Under the pieces are notes generated by a model, which saw nothing but the letters and a program-made list of their open reading frames with translations, searched no databases and had not been told where the DNA came from. This document shows positions 1 through 10,622 of a stretch of DNA of 64,000 bases, in pieces. A program made the position numbers and the translations under genes. Every line of letters begins with the position of its first letter. The first letter of the stretch is position 1. Origin of the DNA: Cryoendolithus antarcticus (lineage: Eukaryota > Ascomycota > Dothideomycetes > Cladosporiales > Cladosporiaceae); NCBI GenBank assembly GCA_002077065.1, contig NAJO01000007.1, forward strand, positions 310,001-374,000. The letters run 5' to 3'.

Positions 1-1
1 G

Positions 2-2289
2 AGCCCGTTCAAGAAGACCTTACTTGACCGCAGTCAGTTTGGGCAAAGCTATCTTGCCACAAAGAGCGCGAAGAAGTCTGGCGGCGACTTCGGGAAGAGC
101 ACGTTGAGTGCTGACAACAAACTAGGAAGGAGCGTGGGATTTGCCACACGCATGGAGATGATGGATAGTCTGTGGGGCGGCGCTGGTGAGGTATGATTTG
201 GCCCCTTGTCCTTCCTGCACGCGAACATCGCCAGCACTTGAAAGGCTTGAGTACCTACGTAGATCAAATAGCTAAGACATATTGACAGAAGTCCTCCCGC
301 CCCCGCCACCCTTCAGCACTCAGTCGCCCTTTGCGTCCTTCCAACGGCAACGCAGACGAGAACAACCACCATTGGCACGAAAGCTTCAAGCCACACTTCA
401 CAAGTACCGACGTCCTCACCGTTGCTGTGCCCGACATCGCAGTCAGCAAGCAGCAAGACCTTCAGCAAGATCTGCAGCCGCTTGTGAGCGAGACCAAAGA
501 CATTCAGTTCCTTCGTTTCGCTGCAGCAGAAGATCTCGACGCTCCAGCACTTGCGCTGCAAAAGCAGCAGACGGAGCTCGTCCAGGATATAGAGCAAGAC
601 GCTGACCAGACCATGCTGCTTGCGGAAGCCCCTGGTGAGGACTTTGCCTTCGCCACGCTGGCAGAGTTGCCTGCCACGGACACTCCGCTTGGAATGCAAG
701 AGCAGGCTATCTGGCAGCTGTGCTCTACCCTCTTCGATCCGGTCGAGGTCTCTGCGCATGGCTTGCTAGACGGTATGAGCGCCGAGGCAATCACGGAGTA
801 TGAGCCGAGACTGAGACTGGACGCGTTGAGGCAGATGTGGACGCAGCTTATCAGCGCTGAAGTCGATGTCAAAATTGCGAGCACAAGAAGTCAGGAGACG
901 AAAGCGCTGTACTTACTTGTCAAGGGCGATGTCGTCGCAGCTTCGCAGCTGCTAGCTGAGGCCGGCAACAGTCGACTGGCTATCCTCGTATCTCAGCTGC
1001 CATCTTCGGCGGTCGGACGTGATCTGCTGATGGTCCAGATCGAGGCATGGCAGAAGAGGAAGGACTGGACCGAGTTCTCTGATCCCACTAAAGCTCTGTG
1101 GACCATTCTGTCAGGGCAGACCTGCTCGGTAGTGGGTGTCAGCGCAGGTGGACCTGAAGATCGGGCCAAGGCATCCAAGATCAGCGAGCATTTTGACTTG
1201 AATTGGAGGATGGCTTTAGCGCTACGAATGCACTTCTCTGCTGCACAAAATATCGAAGAGCTGGTCCGTGGGTATGTTGACGACCTGGAGGATGGCGAGG
1301 AGCGCGTTGGTCCATCGGGTCCTTGGGGTGATGATGAAGATACGCTGCTGGGACTACTACGGCTCTACGCGTACCCTGACGCTCCGGTCGTCGACTCGAT
1401 TGAGCCCAAAGCGGTCTCCGGCAACGCGCTACACTCCCGCTTGAGTTGGCAGTTGGGCACTCTGCTGCACGCCAAGGGCTTCACTATTGAGGATCCAGAC
1501 GTCGACAAGTTCAGCGTCGACTTTGCTGCTCAGCTCGAAGCTGCAGGGGAGTGGTCGAAGGCAGCATGGGTGTTGATGCATCTGCGTGAGTCTGAGACCC
1601 GCATGCACGCTGTGAAGGAGCTTCTGCATCGCAATGCTGCACAGCTGCCGGATCATGACGATGATGAAGCTATGGACGAGAATGATGAGGGCGCTATATG
1701 GCGCATAGAGTCATTGCATCTACCCAAGCATCTGGTCGAGAATGCAAAGGCTTTGCATGCCGCCGCAGTGCTACAAGACCCTGCTCGTCAGATCAGCTAT
1801 CTCCTCTCGGCTGATACGGACGAATCTCTGGCGGAGGCTCACGACGTTCTCTGCGATACTGTCGGTCCAGAAGCAATCATCTCTCGCTCGTACACAGAGC
1901 TGAGAACTTTGGTCAAGTACTTCACCAATGCCAACGCGCCAGCCCGTCTGGAGGAGTGGAAGACAGGTGGGAAGCTCTACGCTGACTTCCTGTTGCTGCA
2001 CGACATGGAGCCTCGCAAGCGCCAGGGTAGGGATGGACGGAATGTTTGTTATGCGCTGGGGAAGGCGCTGAGTGCTGCGACTGGGAAGGCGCAGGAGGGC
2101 GAGGTGGAGATGCCGCTGATCGTGAGGGTGGCTATGGGGGAGATGGAAAAGAAGGTGAGGGCTGTGGAGAAGGACGAGGGGTTCGAGGGGGCGTTGACGG
2201 ACAAGAACGTGGATATTAAGCGTGATGTTGGCAGGTGCAATGTGGAGAAGATGTGGGAGGGGTACAGGTTGGCGCTGAGCGCGGCGTAG
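2..2289 (+). CDS. Nup98-96 / Nup145 nucleoporin, C-terminal part (partial at 5' end)
   Basis: Scaffold nucleoporin of the Y-shaped (Nup84/Nup107) complex of the nuclear pore. Two exons are visible: 2-190 and 289-2289, with a 98 nt intron (GTATGA donor, GACAG acceptor) in phase 0; the gene starts before the window. The 729 visible residues match the Nup96/Nup145C alpha-helical solenoid. A basic, Ser-rich linker containing GFATRMEMMDSLWGG is followed by the long helical repeat region. The autoproteolytic HFS site and the FG-repeat Nup98 part would lie upstream and cannot be checked. It ends with TAG at 2287. Family recognition rests on overall helical pattern and motifs such as the WQLGTLLHAKGF segment, without an alignment. 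Confidence 0.8.
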
Positions 2290-2641
2290 CGGAGCATGGC
2301 TAAGCGCTGCGGAATACATGAGTGCCTCCTGGTCAATGGAATGTATCAGTATTGTCATAGTCACTAAGACACCCTTATGCGTTGTACCGCTGAAGCCGAG
2401 GTGCCGCCAAGAGTCACCAGGCTGCACCCAAATGATAACCTTGTTACGCATGAACGTGCCTCAGGACGAAGGCCATGGCCGGTGCCTAGGCTGCGGTCGA
2501 CTGCGCCGCAACTGGCTATTGAGTGACATTCTGCACCTTTCGAATAGTGTTTCAGGACATGCCTGAAACGCCGTTACTCTCAATGGCATGTCGTACGAAG
2601 CTCACCCTTGCATCAGGTACGCTAGACAGTTTTGTGCAGCG
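2290..2641. other. Intergenic, no gene seen
   Basis: This is the 3' flank of the nucleoporin gene and the upstream region of the first DUF7730-like gene. Only short unsupported reading frames occur. An in-frame ATG at 2588 could extend the next gene by 18 codons. Confidence 0.5.
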
Positions 2642-3835
2642 ATGGCCACCTTCGGCCGCTCATCACGCATACTACGACCCCTCAGGATAGCTGGCTGGTT
2701 TGTCGTCGATTGCTGCGTAGCTGCCTATCTGGTACTTGGACTCATCTGCGAAGTGGGTTGCGAGAGTGCAGAAGATCTAGCACGGAAGACTTTACGTCGT
2801 CCTCGTCCTCGTCCACCACCACCACCCGGCTGCCTCGATACGCGAGTCTATGAGCCGCCTGCGCGCGTTTGGCAGCCGCCGATTGAGGATCATGTCGAGC
2901 CTCTACGCGGTGTACGATCGCAGGCGCAGTCGAAATTGATCAACACCCTTCCTATCGATCTTCGGATGCTCATCTGGGAACAGGTACTTGGTAGCAGACT
3001 GCACGTAGAGCTCAAGAATGGCAGTGTCACATTCTTCCGCTGCTGGGACCATAGAGCTGGAGCTAAGATGGGCTTTGAGCACGAATGTCACGACGCAGCG
3101 CCGAGACGCCCACAAGATTGGCACCGTTGGAGCCGTCTTCCGCCTTTGCAATTGGATCGAATTGATAAGACAGCGGAACCCCTTGAGTTGATGCCCTTGC
3201 TTTTTTCATGCAAGCTGATGTACGTTATTGAAGCTTGACCCTCCCTGATGCGGACCCCGAGAGCGAGAGCGGGAAAGGGAAGAAGAGACATTGGTCGTGG
3301 CTAACAGTTGTTCTGCAGCTACGGCGAAGCAGTTGGTCGCCTATACAGCTGCAGTACCTTCATCATCCGCAGAACAGACGTCATGATCAGGCTTCCCAAG
3401 GTTCTTCCACCCAAGCACTTCCAGCAAATTCGATCTTTGGACTTCAGCACTGTGTTCATGTGTCCGGTGCGCTCCGGTGCAGGTCTTTCCGAAGAAGTCA
3501 GGGTTGAGCTGAGCGGCGACTATAGCATGCCTGACCGGGCCTGCAACTGGTATACCACATGCGCCGCCATCATCAAGCTATCACATCTCCAGGACCTCAA
3601 GATTGGGATTGTCTTCTGGAGCCATGCAGTGACCATCGAGCGGCCGGATGGTGTAGATACAATGTCACTGATGAGCGTGCTACAGCCGTTGGTAGCTGCT
3701 CATGCGAGGCGGTTCGTTGTGAGCATCAATCAACCTGTGACAGATGATTTACTTGCAATCCTGGGTCCGACACCGTTTCGCCTTGTACATTTCCGCCGCT
3801 GTGTAATGGCGAGGGAAGAATTCGAGTTCTATTGA
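2642..3835 (+). CDS. DUF7730-like membrane-anchored protein, copy A
   Basis: Function unknown. Exons are 2642-3219 and 3319-3835, with a 99 nt intron (GTACGT, CTGCAG) and 364 residues. Splicing creates the continuous motif CKLIYGEAVGRLYS, which matches the CR(x)IYSEA element of the fungal DUF7730 family. Upstream of it lie LPIDLRMLIWEQVLG and an RCWDH block. A hydrophobic segment at about residues 12-35 suggests one N-terminal membrane span, followed by a basic Arg/Pro stretch. The protein is a clear paralog of the gene at 6820: same intron phase and position, the EPP-R linker, I(D/P)LR-LIWE, FEHEC/VEHEC and the LGPTPF element near the C-terminus. The start at 2642 puts the membrane span at the N-terminus; 2588 is an in-frame alternative. 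Confidence 0.7.
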
Positions 3836-4358
3836 GGTGGGCTTACTGCATCTCAGCAGTGGACCTATCAACAGGTATCTGATCGATGAGCGACAAGTTG
3901 ATTAACAAGTTCGAGTTCCTTTCACTCCCCGTGCGTCACGTAAGTGACGCTGACCGTCTCGCGGGGCTTCTCTGTAACCACACGGGTCCGACCAATCCTT
4001 GTACGAAGCCTCGGTACAAGATCTTGTGTTTGCGAACGATACTTGACCGCGCCTACACGGCTGAGATGAGATATTCGGCGGTCAATGAGGATTTGAACGG
4101 GTGCCAATCGTACTGTTGGAAAATCGAAGTCAACATAGCGCTTCGCGAAAGGTGACAGGGAACGCTTGCACGGCTGACTGCATGGCACTGGTCGTTTCCG
4201 CAGAATACCGCACAGCAAAAGATTTTGATCCCTTCAACCGTTTGGAACCAACGACCGCTGGCTTGACAAATCATAGGTGACTACTATCACACACTGTTTC
4301 CGGTCTCTGAAGCTTCTGCAGTCGCTTCGAGCCCGCGATACTCTTATCGGCTTTCCCA
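3836..4358. other. Intergenic, no gene seen
   Basis: This stretch separates DUF7730-like copy A from the MYND relic. The short frames on both strands (up to 98 codons) have no recognisable motif and no splice-supported extension. Confidence 0.45.
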
Positions 4359-4960
4359 ATGGCGCAGGATCTTCGTCCGGACAAGATTCGCTGCGTGGGC
4401 TGCGATAGTAATGCAGGCTATCGCTATCCAAGATGCTGCGAAGGGCTGAACGACATGGGCAATGTCGAGATCACCTACTACTGCGGTCGAGACTGCCAGA
4501 CCGCACACTGGGCAGAGCACAAATCGGAGTGCAAGGCCAAAAACGCACGCAAGGTGGTCTTTCGCACAGGCGAGTCGCCCCGCACTACGGTCACTCGCTT
4601 GCAGTCTTGCCCTGGCAAGAGTTCGCGGACAAGAACATAGTGGGAGTGTTGGAGATCGCCGAATTTGGTCACCATATTCGCCACTTCGAAGCAGGCTTCG
4701 AAGTAGCGTTGATGCACGTTCGGGAGGACGGCGACATGGACATTGAAGGAGAGGCATGGCTCTTGATCGGCGATCGACGTGCTTTCACGAAAATGGCATT
4801 GAAGGCTGGATAAAACGCTGTGGCAGGCGCATCTGATTTTGGTGCGTTGATCAGATTACCGGCAGAGAAGTACGAGAGGGCCAAAGCCGAGTTCCTGGAT
4901 GCATGGACCACGGCCCTGGCTGCGCAGAATGATCGATGTGCGGACGGAGGGAGCGTATGA
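4359..4960 (+). pseudogene. Decayed MYND-type zinc-finger gene
   Basis: This is a broken paralog of the intact MYND gene just downstream. It begins with an ATG and an intact MYND finger (CVGC, CC, YCGRDC, HWAEHKSEC). After KNARK it loses register. The middle of the protein, about 120 residues in the intact copy, is absent. Homology resumes in another frame at LPWQEFADKN, matching MPWTEFMDKH in the intact copy. An in-frame stop (TAA, 4811-4813) follows, yet homology continues past it for about 48 codons (AEKYERAKAEFLDAW against EEYSVMQATFVDHF) up to a TGA at 4958. No GT-AG pair in the right phase repairs the frameshift. This indicates deletion, frameshift and nonsense mutation. A truncated 93-residue finger-only peptide could still be made. 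Confidence 0.75.
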
Positions 4961-5345
4961 TCGCTATATGCAGAGCGCAAGTCGCCATCAACAGCGGGAC
5001 TTCAACACTTTGCCGCGAAATTGCCACTTTACACATTGCCCGTCTGTTTGGACACTGCATTGAACGCATACAGCAATTCCACCTGACTGTCACCTCGCCA
5101 CCAAAGTTACCATATCAGTGGCGCGGTTTGCGAAAAGTCTCGTTTGCGAGCGTGGTGAGGCCGGCGCGGCTGCCTGCATGATACTGGTCGCTCCTGCCGT
5201 CCGCCGGATGGCCTGGGCCATCCGACCTGTTTGACGTGTTCACACCGCGACTTACTACAATGTAGTACAAGACTGGAGACATCTCTAGGCGACTTCACTC
5301 CGATCATTCACAAGCACAACGCTGCAATCCTCACAATCCGCCACG
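4961..5345. other. Intergenic between MYND copies
   Basis: No gene seen. It holds the presumed promoter and leader of the intact MYND gene at 5346. A CA-rich leader (CAAGCACAACGCTGCAATCC) runs up to the start codon. Confidence 0.45.
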
Positions 5346-6346
5346 ATGGCCTCTTGGTCGAGCATGTCGGCAGCCAGCTGTGCAGTCTGCGATAAAGACG
5401 CCAAATACCGCTGCGTCAAGTGCACCGAAGGCCTGGGATCTCACGGGCAGGTCGACATCAGTCATTACTGTGGCAAAGACTGCCAAACCACACACTGGGC
5501 CGCTCACAAGGGGGAGTGCAAAGTCAAGAATGCACGCAAGCAGCTCTACCGCGCTGGCTACGTCCTTCGTCAGTGCTTCCGCCTGCACTCAGATCTCTTG
5601 CAGATAGACATGCAGACGCTAAGTGACAAGCCCGAAGACAACCTGCAATGGGGCTGTGACCTTAGCATCCCAGTCGTCATGCATGGACTGGTGAAAGCAG
5701 CGCTCAAAGGTACGTTGCACATGGAAGACTCCATTGGATAGACCGATCGCTGACACACGACTTAGGGGCAACGACAGGCTGTTCGGAAGTCCGCGTCCAG
5801 CTCGAAGGTCTGCCAACTTTCGGTCTCATGAGCTTTACAGAAGCGAAACACAATCTCTTCTCGAACACCGGACTCGTCTATCGCGTCCGTCTGCCAGACT
5901 CTAGCTCCTACGTCCTCGATCTCGGAGATGCCGGCAACACTCGCGAATACGCCATCATGCCTTGGACGGAGTTCATGGACAAGCATGTCGTCAGCATCAT
6001 CGATAGCAATCAGCTAGGCAATTGTAGGCGTGGGTTTGGCAATATGGTGCGGCGCGAGATAGAGAATGTGGCGACAGGCGGCGATGTGGGCCTCAAGGAG
6101 AAGATTATTCTGCTGATCGACCGTCATCGTGCTCAAATAATAGCAGCATTTGAGGCGGCTATAAAGGAGATTCATGGCATGGATACGTTAGGTCAGATAC
6201 TCGCTGCATCATCTGAGGAGTATTCGGTCATGCAAGCCACGTTCGTAGATCATTTTGAGACGACGCTGACGGGGCTGAAGGAGAGAGCGAACGAGGAGGG
6301 GCAATTCGATTTGCATATAGCTGCGATGAGGGCGGCCTTTAGCTGA
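5346..6346 (+). CDS. MYND-type zinc-finger protein
   Basis: This is a 314-residue protein with an N-terminal MYND finger at about residues 12-59. The ligand pattern is CAVC, CVKC, YCGKDC, then HWAAHKGEC, which fits C-x2-C-x7-C-x2-C...C-x3-C-x7-H-x3-C. MYND fingers bind proline-rich partners, so a protein-interaction role is likely; the rest is unrecognised. Exons are 5346-5709 and 5766-6346. The 56 nt intron (GTACGT, ACTTAG, phase 1) joins KAALKG to GATTGC. The C-terminal half carries the MPWTEF motif and a helical tail. A degraded copy lies 386 bp upstream, and DUF7730-like paralogs flank the pair on the same strand. No SET domain is seen, so it is not a SMYD methyltransferase. Confidence 0.75.
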
Positions 6347-6819
6347 TCGAACAATGGGGGAAGGCAGAGATTTACTCTGCTGTGAATACAGCAAATTCTG
6401 TGAGCATTACAGAGCAAGGTGTATCATTTCTTGACATTTCACATCTTTGTGATTTATGTTCAATGTTGTGCCTTTTCTTGTGATCCTGCAAACGTGGCTG
6501 TGAAGGGCACGTCCCATTCTTGACCTCCATCGAAGGAAGATATTCGCACTTCTGCTGATCATAACGGCACTCCTCTGCCTCAGCCTCCCCTAGCTCCCAA
6601 GTGACGTGCAGAGCAACAGCATCTGGTTACTAAACACATAATCATCAAATTCACCGAGGAATGCGACGGCACTGCCTAACCATATCGCGACAGCCTGGGG
6701 CGCAGCAGATGTGATGCCTCAGGGTGCTGCGCTACGACCATAGGTCGGCGTGAGATCAAAGTCAACACTCTTTGCACTTGATTCAACGTCACTCCTAAAT
6801 TACATGTGCCTTCGACAAC
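6347..6819. other. Intergenic, no gene seen
   Basis: This is AT-richer than the surrounding genes and contains only short frames. It is the presumed promoter region of DUF7730-like copy B. Confidence 0.45.
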
Positions 6820-7963
6820 ATGGCAGATCAAGCCCCTCCAAGGACTGCTCGTATAGACACCCTCAAGCGGGTCAAGAAGAAGACTGGAAATGCGCTTCTA
6901 CTGGTATGCTGCTCACCCGTGATCCTCGTTCTTGGATGTTTCTTTCTCACAGCGAACCTCCTCTCTCCCCATAAACATCGACATGGTGGGAAGGACCGAT
7001 ACGAGCCTCCTGTACGCCAACATGCAGTGAAAGATGCACGTGAGATCAAGCTCTCAAATGCACGTGCGCAAACACAATCACGACTTATCAAGACGATTCC
7101 GCTGGACATACGCCTGCTGATCTGGGAACGTGTCCTCGGCAATGTTTTACACGTCGAGCCAGGCGATGGCACGCTACGATGGGCCCGATGTTGGGACAGT
7201 GATGCTAGCATTAAACTGGGGGTTGAGCACGAATGCTGGTTCGATCCTTGGACGACAGCCGGCATCGACAAGCAAAGGGAAAACTTTAAGGAGCAGAACA
7301 AGGTTCCCTGGAAAGGTGATCATGAGTTGAGGACGCGGTATCGCTTGAGACCTATCCTTTTGACGTGCAGACTGATGTGAGTTTTGATCTGAGTGAACGG
7401 TGTCAATATATGCTAATGCGGGTGTCTGCAGCTATGGCGAAGCGATCGGCCAATTGTATGGCTGCAACGTCTTCAGCATGCGACGAATAGACACTGTCTT
7501 GCGCCTTCCACTGGTCATGTCGCCCAATCGCTTCCAGCAAATTCGATTTATCGATTTCAGCACGGCGTTCAAGGACTCGTTGCGTGTCACAAAAGTCAGC
7601 GAGGCAGATCGAGCCGGAATGGAGAGACTGGTCGCAACCAGCAAATATCACCGATATCCAGAACCCGAAATCATGTGGGTTACGATGTGTGAGATCCTGG
7701 CGTCCTTGCAGAACCTGCAGGACCTGCGAGTAGCTATCGCATTTTATAGTTCGGTCCCAGCACATCATGGGGAGTTGGCGACGACGGTCAACCTTGACAC
7801 GCTGCTTGGTGTACTGGAACCGCTGAAGTTGGCCAAGGCTAAGCGGTACGAGGTGAAGATCACATCAGTAGTGTCCGACCAGCTGAGACGTCAATTGGGA
7901 CCTACGCCATTCGAGCTTCGTGAGCATGAAATTGAGGGCTCACGAAAGCTATGCCTCAACTAA
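6820..7963 (+). CDS. DUF7730-like membrane-anchored protein, copy B
   Basis: Function unknown. Exons are 6820-7376 and 7432-7963, with a 55 nt intron (GTGAGT, CTGCAG) and 362 residues. Splicing gives CRLIYGEAIGQLYG, the same element and intron position as copy A at 2642. A hydrophobic segment at about residues 24-48 (LLLVCCSPVILVLGCFFL) suggests a single N-terminal membrane anchor. A His/Lys/Arg-rich linker and the conserved IPLDIRLLIWERVLG and ARCWDS blocks follow. The C-terminal half retains QQIRFIDFST and LGPTPFEL. Both copies look intact. The shared intron phase, gene order and strand make local duplication the simplest origin. Confidence 0.72.
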
Positions 7964-8455
7964 GATCACAGTGATTGGTCACGCGGAATAGTTCGCACGC
8001 GCATCAGGAGCTTGAAGTGGCAGTGCGTAGCATACCTCCACGCTTCCAGAAGGCTGAAGATCTCGACGGGGTAAGCTCCTTGCTCGAGCTTGTGTTCGAT
8101 ACGCTGGGGAGGCATTCATCCGACCAAGTACCGTCGAGAGTTAAGTAGCTCCAAGATGCGCTCTCATTGACGCAGCGGCGGGAGAAGGACGCCCGCAACG
8201 AGAGTGGAAGTAGCGCGAGACTTTTCAGACTTTCGGAAGAGTGGAAATAAGGAATGTGAGCCAGGCGAAACAGTCATAATCTCACTGGGTTCAGGTTATG
8301 TGTACTTATTAGTAGAACGGAGCCCACCGTCTGTTTCTGTAGTCGTCGTTGCATCTCCCGGACGCCTGAATCGTTCCGTCAGCTATGCACTCACGCGGAT
8401 CAGGCATGATTCCAGACGCGAAACTCACCACAACTTTCATACACACTCGTGCCCG
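7964..8455. other. Intergenic, no gene seen
   Basis: This is the 3' flank shared by DUF7730-like copy B (+) and the small membrane-protein gene (-), which converge here. Open frames on the + strand run into the antisense of the next gene and show no motif. Confidence 0.45.
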
Positions 8456-8806
8456 TTACGTATGAGCCGTCGCCCGTGCCTCCGGCTCTCTCGACTGATA
8501 CGCTTGTGCCTCCGACCTTACTTCGTAGACAGGTGGCGGTGCTCCCATATCATGCCCCAGTTCATACTGCTCAGGCACGATCTCCCCACGCTCTATCGCT
8601 TTGGCTCTTGTGAATCTCTCAATAGTCTCGCGATTCTTTCGCCGTTGCTCTTCGCGATCTTCTCCACGGACTGCATCGACTTCGCGAGTGTCGCTGTTTA
8701 CGCCGCGCTGCCAGGCGTGTGGGAACCAGAACCAGGTGAAGACGAAGCCGACGACGACGATGCCAGCGAGGACGCCCACGGGGACAGCCCAGGATGAAGC
8801 GCCCAT
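8456..8806 (-). CDS. Small single-span membrane protein
   Basis: A 116-residue intronless ORF. A strong hydrophobic segment near residues 7-28 (VGVLAGIVVVGFVFTWFWF) is followed by a charged, helix-forming stretch (REEQRRKNRETIERF) and a short tail containing APPPVYEV. This is the architecture of a tail-out single-pass protein. The start context CCAACCATGG is favourable. I do not recognise the family. The opposite strand also has an open frame (8204-8797), but it is Cys/Arg/Ser-rich without domain character, so I prefer the minus-strand reading. The PPPVY element could be a WW-domain ligand, which is inference only. Confidence 0.55.
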   Translation of the reverse strand: MGASSWAVPVGVLAGIVVVGFVFTWFWFPHAWQRGVNSDTREVDAVRGEDREEQRRKNRETIERFTRAKAIERGEIVPEQYELGHDMGAPPPVYEVRSEAQAYQSREPEARATAHT

Positions 8807-9380
8807 GGTTGGTGTTGTTGCCCCCGGTTCTTGCTGATTGTGTACGTTCGTGACGTAGCGGGCGCTGATTTGATGATGTGTCGCACGTCAAAGGTGTCGG
8901 AAATATGGGTTCTCAGCTGATGATGTAGCGCATTGAATGTGGAGGAATTCCCCACGGAGAGTGTCACGAGAAGGGGAACACGGGAATGTTACCACTTACA
9001 GTCACATCGCGGCTGATGATGCAGCAGCGAGTGCGAGGCAAGGCGCGCAAGAACGATCGAGGGCGTGCCGACTTCCGCATAGAGCGGATCCTCGGAATCA
9101 TTACCCCGAGTCTTTGGATGAGCTTATTCGCGGGGAAATAGTGCGCTAAGCAATACCAAGCCTTCTGCCAGACCAGCTTGAAAGGCAGGAACCTCCCAAT
9201 GCCATCACTTCTGCATTTAGGAAAGCCAGCTGTTCACGTGGCCGTCGCGTGTATTAAGCCTTCATAGTGGCTAAGATCCGAGTAACGGTCTATCTGCAAG
9301 GTTCTGACGACCTATATATCTCGATGTATCTTTCTACTCAAACATCTATCCCAATTCGGCATCACAGACGTTACTAAGTC
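8807..9380. other. Intergenic, no gene seen
   Basis: This is the upstream region of the small membrane-protein gene and the 3' flank of the NADH dehydrogenase gene. An AT-rich CTATATATC stretch sits near 9310. No coding region is supported. Confidence 0.45.
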
Positions 9381-10622
9381 TCACCGTTTGCGCGCAACTT
9401 CTTTGCCATACACCGCATTCAAGCACCATGTCATGACCAGCATGACCTTCGTCCGCCCTCCACGAGCCCACTGCAAATTCTTCCGCCTCCAGGCAAACCA
9501 GGCAGAAGCCCCAGTCCAGTCCTCTCGACCCGCGATAACTCCATCCTGATCACCAATGTACGCGATCATTGCGTGCTGCTTGTACTGGAAGGGCAGACGC
9601 TGGTCTGTGTTTAGCATCTTAGCCACATGCTCCCCCTTCTGAGTAGCGACCTCGGCAGTAGTCGGCAATGAGCCGTCCTTGACATCAGCTGCATCGCCGA
9701 TGGCAAAGACATGGTCTATCGCCGCGCCCTGCATGTCCAGTGGGCGAAGGCAGTCATCGGTCAGTAGCCTTGGCAGTCCCTCTGCCTTCGAGAGCTCGAG
9801 CGAGTCTACAAGAGGGCACTGCTTGTTGCCCGTCGCCCATACGACCATGCCGCAAGCAATCTCGCCGTCTTCCTTGGTGTGCATGCTGCTACGAGCGACT
9901 TTCTCGATGTGTGAGCCGGTGTTGATGGCGACTTCGCGATGCTTGAAGCTGGCCATTGCATGCTCCTTTAGCTTCTCGTCGAACGGCGAGAGGATTCCCG
10001 GCGCAACGTCGTGGATGGCTACTGAGGCGTACTTTGCAACCTCTGGGTACATGTAGGCCAGGTCATCTTTCAGTAGGTCGTACAACTCCGCGGCGAGCTC
10101 AACACCAGTAGGACCGCCACCAACTATGACAAAGTGCAATAGCCCTTTGCATTCCTCAGCACTGACGTTAGGTAGCGAAGCGGCCTCAAATTGGTCAAAG
10201 ATCCTGGCACGAATTGCCGCAGCATCCTTGACGTTCTTCACGAAGAAAGCATGTTCTGGCGCACCGGGCGTGTTGAACGTGTTCGCGACGCAGCCAGGCG
10301 CGAGGACGAGATAGTCGTATGCGATCTCGAACCCCGCCTTGCTACCCCCTTCGCAGCTAGACTCGCAGTAACAGGTCTGGCTCTTCAGGTCGATCCGATT
10401 CACGGATGCTTTGCGGTATCGGACATTGCTCTGTTTTCGGCGAATAGGCTCTTCGGCCAGTGCAGGACTGAATTGACCACATGCCGCACTTGCCAACAGA
10501 GGTGTGATAGGGGTGTTGGGCTCCGGTGAGATGACAGTAACGTCGTACTTCGTGGCGTCGATGCTGCGGGCGACTGTGTAGCCTGCCCATCCTGATCCGA
10601 TGATGACGACAGTTGGCGCCAT
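9381..10622 (-). CDS. Type II NADH:quinone oxidoreductase-like flavoprotein (NDH-2 / AIF-FSP1 superfamily)
   Basis: A single-exon gene of 413 residues with two dinucleotide-binding folds. The FAD-binding GxGxxG is GSGWAG at residues 9-14, the NAD(P)H-binding one is VGGGPTG at about 167-173, and the second FAD motif is VFAIGDAAD at about 309-317. This order is that of rotenone-insensitive NADH dehydrogenases and AIF/FSP1-like quinone reductases, which pass electrons from NADH to quinone without pumping protons. The C-terminal hydrophobic/basic end (VMLVMTWCLNAVYGKEVARK) resembles the membrane-docking tail of NDH-2. There is no obvious mitochondrial presequence, because the Rossmann fold starts at residue 4. 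It is transcribed divergently from the Zn2Cys6 regulator at 11585. Which quinone reductase subfamily it belongs to is not settled. Confidence 0.8.
   Translation of the reverse strand: MAPTVVIIGSGWAGYTVARSIDATKYDVTVISPEPNTPITPLLASAACGQFSPALAEEPIRRKQSNVRYRKASVNRIDLKSQTCYCESSCEGGSKAGFEIAYDYLVLAPGCVANTFNTPGAPEHAFFVKNVKDAAAIRARIFDQFEAASLPNVSAEECKGLLHFVIVGGGPTGVELAAELYDLLKDDLAYMYPEVAKYASVAIHDVAPGILSPFDEKLKEHAMASFKHREVAINTGSHIEKVARSSMHTKEDGEIACGMVVWATGNKQCPLVDSLELSKAEGLPRLLTDDCLRPLDMQGAAIDHVFAIGDAADVKDGSLPTTAEVATQKGEHVAKMLNTDQRLPFQYKQHAMIAYIGDQDGVIAGREDWTGASAWFAWRRKNLQWARGGRTKVMLVMTWCLNAVYGKEVARKR

Noticed and set aside
4550..4612. Possible intron (GTGGTC...TTGCAG) rescuing the MYND relic
   Set aside because: The donor is phase 0 while the downstream homology needs phase 1, and the roughly 120 missing residues and the later in-frame stop would remain unexplained.
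2642..7963. Idea that the DUF7730-MYND block is a toxin-antitoxin or heterokaryon-incompatibility island
   Set aside because: No NACHT, HET, patatin or other incompatibility domain is visible, so the idea has no direct support.
8204..8797. 197-codon plus-strand frame
   Set aside because: It lies antisense to the better-supported small membrane-protein gene and its product has no domain-like character.
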